Positions 1 through 11,596 of a stretch of DNA of 64,000 bases are shown here, in pieces (position 1 is the first letter of the stretch; the number at the start of each line of letters is the position of its first letter). Position numbers and translations under genes: made by a program. The notes beneath the pieces are model-generated. The model searched no databases. It saw nothing but the letters and a program-made list of their open reading frames with translations, and was not told the origin of the DNA. This stretch comes from Chionoecetes opilio (Eukaryota > Arthropoda > Malacostraca > Decapoda > Majidae), in contig JACEEZ010023663.1 of the NCBI GenBank assembly GCA_016584305.1, forward strand, positions 585,927 through 649,926, given 5' to 3'.

Positions 1-498
1 GTCAAACGCCTTCTTGAGATCAACATAGGCTGCAAGCATCCCCTGTCGAAACTCACGTCGGCGTTCCACCAGGACACGAAGCGCTAGGATACGGTCCGTT
101 GTTGACTTACCAGGCGTGAACCCAGACTGCTGAGGTCTCTGATGCTTCACCAGATGACTGCGAATTCGTGTCAGCAATAGATGGGCAAGCACCTTGCCTG
201 GTACGCTGAGCAGTGTAATACCGCGGTAATTGTTGCAGTCCTGACGGTCCCCTTTCCCTTTCCAGATAGGGACGACCAGCCCCCTTTTCCAGTCAGGAGG
301 AATGGTACCTGATTGCCACACGGCAGTCAGGACAGCATGCAACCCGCGGATCATGGCCTCACCCCCAGCTTTGAGGAGCTCTGCACTGATATTACAAACA
401 CCAGCTGCCTTTCCACCCCTCAACTTTGCTACAGCCTCTCTGACTTCGTCAAGAGAGGGTGCGGTTTCGTCAATGGGAGGATCGGCATCCACTGCCTG
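1..498 (-). mobile_element. LINE reverse transcriptase fragment, open at window edge
   Basis: The minus strand reads as one uninterrupted frame of about 165 codons that runs off the window start. It shows the fingers and palm of a non-LTR reverse transcriptase: the start-of-domain segment LDEVREAVAKLRGGKAAG, then IPPDWKRGLVVPIWKGKG, NNYRGITLLSVPGKVLA, QSGFTPGKSTTDRI, and finally AAYVDLKKAFD carrying the first catalytic Asp. The YxDD motif would lie outside the window. The 5' side stops abruptly at an A/T-rich tract, so the copy is truncated or joined there. The frame has no stops, so the insertion may be young. A domesticated exon is possible, since TTTATTTACAG precedes the frame, but a plain LINE copy is more likely. 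Confidence 0.9.
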
Positions 499-1427
499 TA
501 AATAAAATAAAATAAATAAATTAAATTTATAAAAATAAATTAAATAAAAACATCCATTGTAAGGGCGGCTATATATTTTCATACTTTTCCATCCATGTAT
601 ATTTCAACTAGAATGTCTTGCTACTAGACTAGTGTGTCTACTAGAATTTCTACTAGAATGAATGAATGTTAAGGTATCGTTCAGCCTCTGTGGTGCACGG
701 TGAAGTAAATAAATATATAAGAATAAAACTCACCAAAATATTTACCACTATACTCCTATAAGTGTGTAATTGCTAGTCATAAAATAGTAATAAGGATTTA
801 ATCTTGACATTTTCCAGTTTCTCACTCTTTGCTGGTGAAGAGGTGATGCACCATTGAGAATTCGGTAATAATGGACGAGGACTTCGAGGTCGTTTTCAGA
901 AACACCGACTAATTTTTCCTGGCCTACAATAGGTGCTTTTTGTAATGGAGATAGTTTTATTTTCCGAAAACCCATATTTAAAAAAAAATCAAAATAAAAG
1001 TAAAAAAATTCATCACCGAATTTTATGGTCGTCGTTTCCATAAAAAACACTGAATCTCCATCAGAGAAAGCAAAAAAGCGAGAACTCAACAGGGGGAATG
1101 TTGTCCAATACATAAGAAACTAGGAATTTTGGGATGGGACCACCATGACACCACCACCACCACGGTACCTGGAACTGTCGCCGATCGGAACTCTCGCCGT
1201 CGTGGTGGAGTGTTGCAATTCTTGATATTACAGAAGCCAATATATACATTTAATCAAGTGTTACCCGTGTTTCTGCATTCAGGGATGAAATACTATCGTT
1301 AGCTTGATCAGTTAGGTTAAGTTAGGTGCCATTGTCCAGGTTAGGTTAACATTTCAACGTCGGCGAGAGTTCTAGTTTGTTGTTTCGGCGAGAATTCCCA
1401 TCGGCGACAGTTCCATAAGGTATCCGG
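499..1427. other. No gene seen; AT-rich spacer
   Basis: This stretch starts with an (AAATA)n-like tract at 499-550 and is otherwise AT-rich. The open frames at 748-1249 on the minus strand have no recognisable motif. Around 1140-1210 there are CCACCACCACCAC and GGAACTCTCGCCG-type motifs, which recur near 1370-1410 and inside the large palindrome (6950 and 8375). Confidence 0.5.
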
Positions 1428-1734
1428 TCATTTCGCCCACACTATGGAGTCATTTCGCCCAAGGTTGCTGGTGGTTCATTCCTTTTCTGCCAGAGGAAGA
1501 TATAGTTACAGGACTCCGTGACATGGATCGCGTGGGCGAATTGACTTTAGAGTGGGCGAATTGACTTTAGAGTGGGCGAATTGACTCTTACGCGTGGGCG
1601 AATTGACTCTTACATGTGGGCGAAATGTCTTGTGGGCGAATTGACTTACATGTGGGCGAATTGGCTCTTACATGTGGGCGAAATGTCTTGTGGGCGAATT
1701 GACGTGTGGGCGAATTGACGTGTGGGCGAAATGA
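1428..1734. repeat. GTGGGCGAATTGAC short-period array with inverted edges
   Basis: About eleven units of GTGGGCGAA(T/A)TG follow each other from 1533 to 1734, separated by short variable linkers such as TTTAGA or TCTTACAT. The left edge carries the same unit in reverse (CATTTCGCCCAC at 1430 and again at 1452), so the locus can fold on itself. The frames on the minus strand that run through it are repeat artefacts. Confidence 0.85.
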
Positions 1735-1974
1735 CCTGTAACCGTTCCATAAACCACCAAGACCACCACCACTTCACTATACTTACCAAGGGATCTGCAT
1801 GCGTTGAAAAGCCTTGTAGTATTGGCAGCTTCCATGGCGGGGCACTGCGGTAGCCTCCACACCGGGTAGCCAGGCGATGGGCCATGGTGGTGGTGGTGGT
1901 GAGGGCTGCCATGACTACTGCAGCGGTCCTCCAGAGTCCTGCAGCTGATGCGAGGCTGTCCCTGGCCCAGCAGC

Positions 1975-2190
1975 TGACCCGTGGCCTCTAGGGGTTATGC
2001 AGGGGCACTCCGGGGGTTTCACTAGGGGCACTGTAGGTCTAAGGGGCACTCAGGAGCTTAAATGGGGGCACTCATTTCTCAGGGGGCTTCACTAGGGGCA
2101 CTCAGGAGCTTCACTAGGGGCACTGTAGGTCTCAGGGGGCTTCACAAGGGGCACTGTAGGTTCTCAGGGGCACTCAGGAGGCAGAGGTGT
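1975..2190. repeat. GGGGCACT-rich degenerate tandem repeat
   Basis: Variants of AGGGGCACTCAGGAGCTTCACT and AGGGGCACTGTAGGTCT repeat about eight times. The plus-strand frame at 2062-2298 lies in this repeat and is not considered a gene. Confidence 0.75.
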
Positions 2191-2198
2191 GGGCTATG

Positions 2199-2343
2199 TC
2201 TTATTTCGTCCCGATCTATAGTTGTTCAGGGTCTCAAAGTCACTGATCACGTCCTCACTACAGCACAGCACGTTATGTATTCCAGGCAGCACGTGTAATG
2301 GCTTATAAGATCACTAATAACACTTTTAAAGGCCACTAACAAA
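2199..2343 (+). repeat. Left copy of direct repeat flanking the palindrome
   Basis: The segment starting TCTTATTTCGTCCCGATC and ending with GGCAGCACGTGTAATGGC plus about 50 bases recurs in the same orientation at 11597-11737 with scattered substitutions. It lies just outside the left end of the palindromic element. Whether it belongs to the element or is a duplicated flank cannot be decided here. Confidence 0.8.
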
Positions 2344-2367
2344 CACACACACAAGAAGTAGCGAATT

Positions 2368-2423
2368 TTGGTGAAGAAGCCGTAAGAAGCCGGGCTTCTT
2401 GCAGCTTGCGTTTTCTGTTATAG
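2368..2423 (+). repeat. Copy of the palindrome's central spacer
   Basis: This block begins GCGAATTTTGGTGAAGAAGC and ends GCTTGCGTTTTCTGTTATAG. Its reverse complement matches the unique spacer at the centre of the large inverted repeat (7635-7700) almost base for base. It sits directly next to the outer end of the left arm at 2424. Confidence 0.8.
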
Positions 2424-2486
2424 GCGAATTTTGGTGAGAGAAGCCGTAAGAAGCCGGCTTCTTGCGGCTTCTCTCTCGTTTTCGTG

Positions 2487-3866
2487 TTGTTGTTGTTGTT
2501 GTTGTTGTTGAAGGGCTGTGATGTCGAAATCGACGATATTCGCCCTGGTGTACAGCCGTGAATTAATCACAGTCGGGACAGTTGATTAGTCTTCCTCAGG
2601 AAGGCACAGGTGAGGCGGATGACGGCGGGGCGTCGTGATGGGTGGACGGCAGCGGCGGCCAGCAGGGTGGGCAGGTCAAAGGTGGTGACGTTCAGGGCGA
2701 TGAGTTGACCACGTAGAAGTTGTCGGTGGGAGTGGAAGCGAGGACACTGCAGCAGGAAGGGGTCAATGGACTCCGGGACGTTCTGCACCAGGGCGTACGG
2801 GTCGGGCGTGAGCTGCAGACGATGCAGGTGTGCCTGAGTGTTGTGTGACCGATCCTCAGGCGGGTGAGGGCGACATCCAAGACCGGGACGTTTGTCATCC
2901 ACGGCTGCGGGGAGGAGTCGGTACGATATTGACCCATGGGAGGTGGCACGGAGGGCTGCGCCGAGCGACCTATCCAGGCGAGCGGCAGACATTAGAAATG
3001 AGAACGCTTGGCGGTGGAGAGCGGCAGCGTGAGGGGGTGATGTTTACCTCGAGAGTGCATCTTTGCAGCAGCATCAGCTACCTCGTTGCCCCGGATATTG
3101 CAGTGGGAAGGCACCCACTGCAAGGGATCCTCCAGCCCACTGAGGTGAGGGAGAGGAGTAAGCGTTGCAGGGAGTGAACCATGGCTGTGGAGGAAGCCGG
3201 GCGACGGGAGAGGAGGAGATGAGGGAGGAGGAGAGAGTCTGTGTAGATCACAACTCTGGCTGGGGCGTAGGTGTGTTCAGGTAAGGACACAGCCTGGCGA
3301 ATGGCGAAGAGTTCTGCGTCAGAACGTCGTGTTCAGGGGGCAGCCGCCACGTCCCTGCAGATGTTGGGGCGAGGGTCATAGACGGCAGCGCCCTGTCGAC
3401 GGAATGGTGGGGGAGTGAGAGCCGTCAGTGAAGATCTTAAGGTGGTTGTGGTAGAGTGACGTGTCGAGTGACGGAATAAAGGAGCTGCCAGGACGCTAGC
3501 TAAGTTTTTGGGAGGAAGATCTGGGATAGTCAGGGCAACAACGGGGGAAATGTCCAGCCAGGATGGGACCGGGGAGTGTGGGGCTGATGGGGCTGAGTAG
3601 GAGGTGGTGGCAGGTTCAGCACAGAGTGGGCCAGCAGTGCACGGACCAGTAGGGGCTGACGGGCTCAGGAGCCAGACTGGAGTGTGAGGATCCACACCGG
3701 AGTTGGCATAGAGAGTGGCGAGGGGGTGGGATGGTGGGAGGGACATGATGTGGTGGTACTGGCTACATAGGATCTCCCTCCTGTGTACCTGCAACGGGGG
3801 GATACCGCTCTCTGCGTGTAGGGCGATGACAGGTGAGGACCTCATTGCCCCCATGGAGATCCTCAG
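2487..3866 (-). mobile_element. 5'-truncated I/Jockey-like LINE with RNase H, inserted in palindrome arm
   Basis: The minus strand encodes the 3' part of a non-LTR polyprotein in broken frames. The RNase H landmarks are visible: SDAELFAIRQAVSLP, then VVIYTDSL near 3250, then LQWVPSHCNIRGNEVADAAAK-like residues near 3115-3060. A C-terminal Pro/His-rich region follows with LTPDPYA and CPRFHSHRQLLRGQL (2700-2830). The 3' end is a (CAA)n tail at 2487-2510. The 12-bp target duplication CTCGTTTTCGTG is present on both sides (2475-2486 and 3867-3878). At least two frameshifts make it dead. RNase H presence points to the I group, by family knowledge. Confidence 0.88.
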
Positions 3867-4494
3867 CTCGTTTTCGTGCCTCGCCAGAACGGCTGACAGG
3901 AGTGTTCGAGGCTCGCCCGCTCGGCGCTCACAGCTGATTACTGTAAACAAAACAGCACACTGACGAAAGTGTACCGTCGAATGAAAGCCATTAATAAGTT
4001 ACGATAACTGACTGACGATATTGTGAATGGATCACAACACATATCCTTCACATTAATGTGTTTTTTCTCCATAAACCAAGGACTATTAATAGGGCAAGGT
4101 AAAGAGGCGGGCACCTACGGACATCATATGGGGCTGGCTGGGTCGAGTTCCACATTAGTGACTTTTATTTTTTTATTAACTGTTGCACCTGATGGCAAGG
4201 GTCAGGTATAATGAGGGATTCATTAACTGGCCATCATCTGCCCGCCAGTGCCCGGGATTTTCCGCTTTGGGGTTGGGCTGATTTATATTATTTGCTTGGA
4301 AGATAGGGGGCTGTTTTTCATTCTTGGCTAATTTTTGGCCATTGATAATCTCTCTCTCTCTCTCTTCTCAGCTTAATGAATTACTGTATGGGTATATGGG
4401 ACTCAACAAATACTTTTCTCAACTTTACTTTTAGTTTTAAAACTGCAAAATATTGCAGTAAACTAGCTATTGGAGGAGCAAGATAGAAGGATCA

Positions 4495-4800
4495 CGTTAC
4501 TCCTATCATAAAAGAGTTAAAGTGGTTAACAATTAAAGACAGATATATTTATGAAAAATGTTTCGCTGTTTATAAGGCTGTCAATGGGTTGTATCCGGAG
4601 TGGTATCTAGTTTTCCATTGTCAGGGAAAATACAGCCAGTACAACAAGGCAGCTAAAAGACCTTTATGTGCCAAGAGCCAGAACAGACTGGTGCCAGACC
4701 TATCACTGTACAAAGGCCTTAACTATGGAACAATTTGCCTTCATGCATCATTAATTATGGAAGTCTACACTATTAAGTCTTGACTTATAAATTTACTTTT
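4495..4800 (+). pseudogene. LINE reverse-transcriptase C-terminus relic (arm 1)
   Basis: The frame reads IIKELKWLTIKDRYIYEKC, FAVYKAVNGLYPEW and so on. This is the layout of the thumb region of CR1/L2-type LINE polyproteins (WLPIxxRixYK, vyKxxNGLxP). The expected LWNxLP motif appears only in the next frame near 4728, so the copy is frameshifted. The mirror copy lies at 10530-10835 on the other strand. Confidence 0.7.
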
Positions 4801-6170
4801 AATTGACCCTAAGTGAACTATAATTTGTTTCCCCATATCAAATAGCAGTTGCATATGTTAGTAGTATTTTAAAGATATTTGAAGTGACTTAGTTCTTATT
4901 GTTTAATGTTATAATTAATTTCCTTTTAATGTTTCGTTTGACTTTCTTTTTATGTATTTTTTTTTATTTGCGTGACTTTCAGAAGTTTCATTTTTAGTAT
5001 ATATTGCATAGAACATCTGTGATGTAAGTTTGATAGTAAAACCATGTTTCATGGAAATAAGATATTTATTTATTTATTTACTCCCCCTCTCACTCCTTCT
5101 CTCAGAGTCTTCTCCTTCATCTTCGGTCGGATAACACTTCATGCAACCGGCACATACATACCTGAAACATAGACTGTGTTACTATTGCAGATTAAACCCT
5201 TGCCATGAAAGGAAATAGAGACAGACAGCATTATGAGTGTTTGTTCATACATGACAATAGTCATGTTCAGTTTCATCCTAAATTTTACCGATATTTGCCA
5301 CCTTTATAGATGAACAGGCTAAATATACAAGGAAATGCAAATAATATAAAAAGTATGTTGTTGATGTGTACCTTTATAGAAGTTTTATAAGGACAAGTAA
5401 AAATTAACAACAAGCAAATAATCCAACTATACACTAAAATAAAAAATGTATTTAAACCTCAGATTTTAATGCACAAAGGGCCAGTGTAATACTGATTGGT
5501 CAGATAATTGCAACCAAAGTAGCCAGTAAATATGATTAACATTCATATTCAACAAATACAATTTCTCATAACTAGTTTCATAATTTTGTATTTCCTATAT
5601 GCAGAAACACTCTGACCCATAACCTAATCCTACTTAATGTCACCAAGCCGAACGTATTAGGTATATACACTGATGCTCCTGTAGTACTTTTTCAAAGTTT
5701 AGTGTATACACACAACCCTCGCTTTTACGGACTTTATATAACAAATATCGGCTTCAACACTTTTTCTGCCAGTCCGGTATATGCGTGCTTTTACCGAAGA
5801 AGTTCAGTATATGCGTTGTACGGTTCTGATTGTTTTTAATTGCCCTGTATTCGTGTAGTATTTGTGATGGCTGCATGTATGTAAGTGTACGAACTTTCGT
5901 CAGATGTAACGGACAAAGTTCGCGATACACGGAATTAGTTGGAAATAGGAAACTTTCACCTCATATAACGACCACAAATTTGTATATGCGAAAAGTTCGG
6001 ATCACTCGGATAATTATAACCTCGCATCTTCCCCCAATTGTTCGTCAAAGCGAGAGTACATCATTTACACCATTAATCATATGTCAACATAAAAATCAGG
6101 TACACCAAAAAATAGCCATTAATCCTTCTTTCATAAACATACTGATTTAACCAAAATATACAGAAATACA

Positions 6171-6173
<3 letters not shown>

Positions 6174-6216
<43 letters not shown>
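6174..6216. repeat. (TA)n run in palindrome arm 1
   Basis: A pure TA run of about 20 units. The matching site in arm 2 (9110-9129) has only about 10 units, a clear length difference between the arms. Confidence 0.95.
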
Positions 6217-6218
<2 letters not shown>

Positions 6219-6219
6219 T

Positions 6220-6772
6220 AAATCTTAAGAACAAGGGCTCCACCCCCTATCTTCTTCTTCTTATAGCCAACAAGCTTGGGGACATGGTGGAAACCGGGGT
6301 TTTTGGGTGGGGGAGCACACACATAAGGGAAATATGGCCCCCACAAAAAAAATCCATAAACTAGGGAAATTTCCCTAGTTCATAGACTTTATCGGGGCCA
6401 TATTTCCCTTATATGTGTGCTCCCCCACCCAAAAACCCCGGTTTCCACCTTGTCCCCAAGCTTGTTGTCTATAAGAAGAAGAAGAAGATAGGAGGTTGAG
6501 CCTTTATTCTAAAGATGACAAAACTCTACAGACCTAACCTAGCACCCCCCTCGAGGCCCATGGGCTGTGCACTAACCATAACCAACCTGACCTGACCTAA
6601 CCTAACCCTACTGGACTTAGTTTTCTCAAGAACCTGAATTTTAATATCGGCCATGTAGCAAAGTAAGGATCGGCATCATTAAAATCTAAACAGATGTGTT
6701 AAGGACAGTAAGTATAACACATAGAGCCAACATTTGGGTCAGCTTACCGTGGAGCCCTTGTTCTTAAGATTT
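6220..6772. mobile_element. Hairpin MITE nested in palindrome arm 1
   Basis: The ends are AAATCTTAAGAACAAGGGCT at 6222 and its complement at 6752-6770. Inside, 6237-6365 and 6375-6500 are a second inverted pair centred on AACTAGGGAAATTTCCCTAG near 6370. No coding capacity is seen. The counterpart in arm 2 is at 8565-9108. Confidence 0.75.
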
Positions 6773-7492
6773 TCCCTCAACGCAATGCTAGTCATTTCCA
6801 CAATACCTATCAGCACCTAAGTATTACAATTATTACTACACATTAATATTGTTCATCTCCGTCAACAGTAATGTAATGCATACTTAGATATCTTGCAATG
6901 TTTTGTGGTGGAATTCGGATGATGGTGAAGGTTTATGGTACTCTCGTCTCCGTCGGCGAGAGTTCCAACATTTTCACGTTCTCAACAAGTGTGAGAGATC
7001 TCTAAGAACCAAAATTGGAGCATAATGAATCAGCGAAAACGTTTCCGGTCTGGTTTTGATTGCATAATTAGTAAAATTAGAAAAACAACGTCTTGTGTTA
7101 ATGTTAAAAGACTCGAGAAAGTTATTTCACCAGACGACGCTCTCCTATCACCATGTCATTCCATTTTAGCTCTATTAGTGTGGTCCGAAAGTTAAGCCCG
7201 TGCTACTAAATGTACAAATCAGGCTAATTTCTGCCATATTATCAGTGAAATTCAGCAAAAACTACTACGTCGCAGCCAGGCCCTATCGTCAGCCTGATAA
7301 GACATGATCATTCTTTCACCAGTTTTAAAGTTGTCCTGTCGTGTCATTAACCTTGTATATTCTTGTTCGTGGTCTTAAGGTATGTCCATACTTCTGAATG
7401 TACATCTATGTGTTTACTTGTGTCCTGTTATCTGTAATTACAGTATTTCTACGCCGATACTCACTGTGTCAGAATCTCTGCCCTCCCCGCCA

Positions 7493-7530
7493 TATTTGTT
7501 GTTATCTCTGACGTCACGGCAACAAGCGGG
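7493..7530. promoter_or_regulatory. TGACGTCA and CCGCCATATT motif cluster, arm 1
   Basis: CCGCCATATTTG is followed by CTGACGTCACGG, a perfect CRE palindrome next to an inverted YY1-like core. The mirror copy is at 7816-7850. The promoter role is inferred from motif content only. Confidence 0.35.
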
Positions 7531-7634
7531 AAGAAGCCGTGGTAAGCGAGCCCTGGCTCTCGCTTCTTCCAGCTTCTTCCGGCTTGACCAGCTGGGCCAA
7601 TCCGTAAGAAGCCGGCTTCTTAAAAGTGCCCCGC

Positions 7635-7700
7635 CATAACAGAAAACGCAAGCTGCAAGAAGCCGGCTTCTTATGGCTTCTTCACCAAAATTCGCCTTAT
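7635..7700. repeat. Central spacer of the palindrome
   Basis: The 66 bases between the arms hold GCAAGAAGCCGGCTTCTTATG, itself partly self-complementary, and end with CACCAAAATTCGCC. The same sequence in the other orientation flanks the left arm at 2368-2423. Confidence 0.8.
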
Positions 7701-8564
7701 GGCGAGGCACTTTTAAGAAGCCGGCTTCTTACGGATTGGCCCAGCTGGTCAAGCCGTAAGAAGCCATAAGAAGCGAGAGCCAGGGCTCGCTTACCACGGC
7801 TTCTTCCCGCTTGTTGCCGTGACGTCAGAGATAACAACAAATATGGCGGGGAGGGCAGAGATTCTGACACAGTGAGTATCGGCGTAGAAATACTGTAATT
7901 GCAGATAACAGGACACAAGTAAACACATAGATGTACATTCAGAAGCATGGACATACCTTAAGACCACGAACAAGAATATACAAGGTTAATGACACGACAG
8001 GACAACTTTAAAACTGGTGAAAGAATGATCATGTCTTATCAGGCTGACGATAGGGCCTGGCTGCGACGTAGTAGTTTTTGCTGAATTTCACTGATAATAT
8101 GGCAGAAATTAGCCTGATTTGTACATTTAGTAGCACGGGCTTAACTTTCGGACCACACTAATAGAGCTAAAATGGAATGACATGGTGATAGGAGAGCGTC
8201 GTCTGGTGAAATAACTTTCTCGAGTCTTTTAACATTAACACAAGACGTTGTTTTTCTAATTTTACTAATTATGCAATCAAAACCAGACCGGAAACGTTTT
8301 CGCTGATTCATTATGCTCCAATTTTGGTTCTTAGAGATCTCTCACACTTGTTGAGAACGTGAAAATGTTGGAACTCTCGCCGACGGAGACGAGAGTACCA
8401 TAAACCTTCACCATCATCCGAATTCCACCACAAAACATTGCAAGATATCTAAGTATGCATTACATTACTGTTGACGGAGATGAACAATATTAATGTGTAG
8501 TAATAATTGTAATACTTAGGTGCTGATAGGTATTGTGGAAATGACTAGCATTGCGTTGAGGGAA

Positions 8565-9108
8565 AATCTTAAGAACAAGGGCTCCACGGTAAGCTGACCC
8601 AAATGTTGGCTCTATGTGTTGTACTTACTGTCCTTAACACATCTGTTTAGATTTTAATGAGTGCCGCTCCTTACTTTGCCTACATGGCCGATATTAAATT
8701 TCAGGTTCTTGAGAAAAACTAAGTCCAGTAGGGTTAGGTTAGGTCAGGTCAGGTTAGGTTAGTGCACAGCCCGATGGGCTCGAGGGGGGGTGCTAGGTTA
8801 GGTCTGTAGAGTTTTGTCATCTTTAGAATAAAGGCTCAACCTCCTATCTTCTTCTTATAGACAACAAGCTTGGGGACATGGTGGAAACCGGGGTTTTTGG
8901 GTGGGGGAGCACACATATAAGGGAAATATGGCCCCGATAAAGTCTATGAACTAGGGAAATTTCCCTAGTTTATGGATTTTTTTGTGGGGGCCATATTTCC
9001 CTTATGTGTGTGCTCCCCCACCCAAAAACCCCGGTTTCCACCATGTCCCCAAGCTTGTTGGCTATAAGAAGAAGAAGATAGGGGGTGGAGCCCTTGTTCT
9101 TAAGATTT
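8565..9108. mobile_element. Hairpin MITE nested in palindrome arm 2
   Basis: Mirror copy of the element at 6220-6772, with the same AAGAACAAGGGCTCCA termini and the same internal hairpin around 8950. It differs by small indels, for example GAAGAAG runs of different length. Confidence 0.75.
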
Positions 9109-10529
9109 ACTATATATATATATATATATGGTGTATTTCTGTATATTTTGGTTAAATTAGTATGTTTATGAAAGAAGGATTAATGGCTATTTTTTGGTGT
9201 ACCTGATTTTTATGTTGACATATAATTAATGGTGTAAATGATGTACAGTAAACCCTCGCTTTGACGAACAAATTGGGGGAAGGATGCGAGGTTATAATTA
9301 TCCGAGTGATCCGAACTTTTCGCATATAACAAATTGTGGTCGTTATATGAGGTGAAAGTTCCCTATTTCCGACTAATTCCGTGTATCGTGAACTTTGTCC
9401 GTTACATCTGACGAAAGTTCGTACACTTACATACATGCAGCCATCACAAATACTACACGAATACAGGGCAATTAAAAACAATCAGAACCGTACAACGCAT
9501 ATACTGAACTTATTCGGTAAAAGCACGCATATACCGGACTGGCAGAAAAAGTGTTGAAGCCGATATTTGTTATATAAAGTCCGTAAAAGCGAGGGGTTGT
9601 GTGTATACACTAAACTTTGAAAAAGTACTACAGGAGCATCAGTGTATATACCTAATACGTTCGGTTTGGTGACATTAAGTAGGATTAGGTTATGGGTCAA
9701 GAGTGTTTCTGCATATAGGAAATACAAAATTATGAAACTAGTTATGAGAAATTGTATTTGTTGAATAAGAATGTTAATCGTATTTACTGGCTACTTTGGT
9801 TGCAATTATCTGACCAATCAGTATTACACTGGCCCTTTGTGCATTAAAATCTGAGGTTTAAATACATTTTTTATTTTAGTGTATAGTTGGATTATTTGCT
9901 TCTGTTATTAATTTTTACTTGTCCTTATAAAACTTCTATAAAGGTACACATCAACAACATACTTTTTATATTATTTGCATTTCCTTGTATATTTACCCTG
10001 TTCATCTATAAAGGTGGCAAATATCGGTAAAATTTAGGATGAAACTATGAACATGACTATTGTCATGTATGAACAAACACTCATAATGCTGTCTGTCTCT
10101 ATTTCCTTTCATGGCAAGGGTTTAATCTGCAATAGTAACACAGTCTATGTTTCAGGTATGTATGTGCCGGTTGCATGAAGTGTTATCCGACCGAAGATGA
10201 AGGAGAAGACTCTGAGAGAAGGAGTGAGAGGAGGAGTAAATAAATAAATAAATATCTTATTTCCATGAAACATGGTTTTACTATCAAACTTACATCACAG
10301 ATGTTCTATGCAATATATACTAAAAATGAAACTTCTGAAAGTCACGCAAATAAAAAAAATACGTACATAAAAAGAAAGTCAAACGAAACATTAAAAGGAA
10401 ATTAATTATAACATTAAACAATAAGAACTAAAAGTCACTTCAAATATCTTTAAAATACTACTAACATATGCAACTGCTATTTGATATGGGGAAACAAATT
10501 ATAGTTCACTTAGGGTCAATTAAAAGTAA

Positions 10530-10835
10530 ATTTATAAGTCAAGACTTAAAAGTGTAGACTTCCATAATTAATGATGCAATAAGGCAAATTGTTCCATAGT
10601 TAAGGCCTTTGTACAGTGATGGGTCTGGCACCAGTCTGTTCTGGCTCTTGGCACATAAAGGTCTTTTAGCTGCCTTGTTGTACTGGCTGTATTTTCCCTG
10701 ACAATGGAAAACTAGATACCACTCCGGATACAACCCATTGACAGCCTTATAAACAGCGAAAAAAAATTCATAAATATATCTGTCTTTAATTGTTAACCAC
10801 TTTAACTCTTTTATGATAGGAGTAACGTGATCCTT
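10530..10835 (-). pseudogene. LINE reverse-transcriptase C-terminus relic (arm 2)
   Basis: Minus-strand mirror of the relic at 4495-4800, with about five amino-acid differences (for example PDPSLYKGL for PDLSLYKGL). It shares the same frameshift before the LWNNLP motif, so the frameshift predates the palindrome. Confidence 0.7.
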
Positions 10836-11596
10836 CTATCTTGCTCCTCCAATAGCTAGTTTAGCTGCAATATTTTGCAGTTTTAAAACACTAAAAAGTA
10901 AAGTTGAGAAAAGTATTTGTTGAGTCCCATATACCCATACAGTAATTCATTAAGCTGAGAGAGAGAGAGAGAGATTAATTTAATGCCAAAAATTAGCCTA
11001 GAATGAAAAACAGCCCTCCTATCTTCCAAGCAAAATATAAATCAGCCCAACCCCCAAAGCGGAAAATCCCGGGCACTGGCGGGCAGATGATGGCCAGTTA
11101 ATGAATCCCTCATTATACCTGACCCTTGCCATCAGGTGCAAGTTAATAAAAAAATAAGTCACTAATGTGGAACTCGACCCAGCCAGCCCCATATGATGTC
11201 CGCAGGTGCCCGCCTCTTTACCTTGCCCTATTAATAGTCCTTGGTTTATGGAGAAAAAAAACATGAATGTGAAGGATATGTGTTGTGATCCATTCACAAT
11301 ATCGTCAGTCAGTTATCGTAACTTATTAATGGCTTTCATTCGACGGTACACTTTCGTCAGTGTGGTTGTTTTGTTTACAATTATCAGCTGTGAGCGCCGA
11401 GCGGGCTAGCCTCGAACACTCCTGTCAGCCGTTCTGGCGAGGCACGAAAACGAGAGAGAAGCCGCAAGAAGCCGTAAGAAGCCGGCTTCTTACGGCTTCT
11501 CTCACCAAAATTCGCAAGAAGTACATGCACGGCCAGGCAAAACAATATGGCGGCCCAAACAGCCGATTGCAGAGAGAGCCATTGGTCATATATGCC

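Larger units (their letters stand above)
2424..11515. mobile_element. Large palindromic (foldback) element, arms about 3.8 kb
   Basis: Arm 1 (2424-2486 plus 3879-7634) and arm 2 (7701-11515) are reverse complements over their whole length, with a 66-bp spacer at 7635-7700. The outer ends carry GCGAATTTTGGTGAGAGAAG and its complement. The arms differ by scattered substitutions and small indels. Examples are the TA run, which is long at 6174 and short at 9110, and an extra piece in arm 2 near 9245. Arm 1 is interrupted by a LINE at 2487-3866. No transposase frame is visible. The arms carry LINE relics, a nested hairpin MITE and TGACGTCA/ATGGCGG motifs near the centre. It may be a foldback transposon or an inverted duplication of a locus; the sequence alone does not tell. 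Confidence 0.92.

Noticed and set aside
6590..6610. TTAGG-type telomeric repeat (CCTAACCTAACCC)
   Set aside because: Only two or three degenerate units at 6590-6610, mirrored at 8740-8760, with similar GGTTAGGTTA at 1344; far too short for a telomeric tract.
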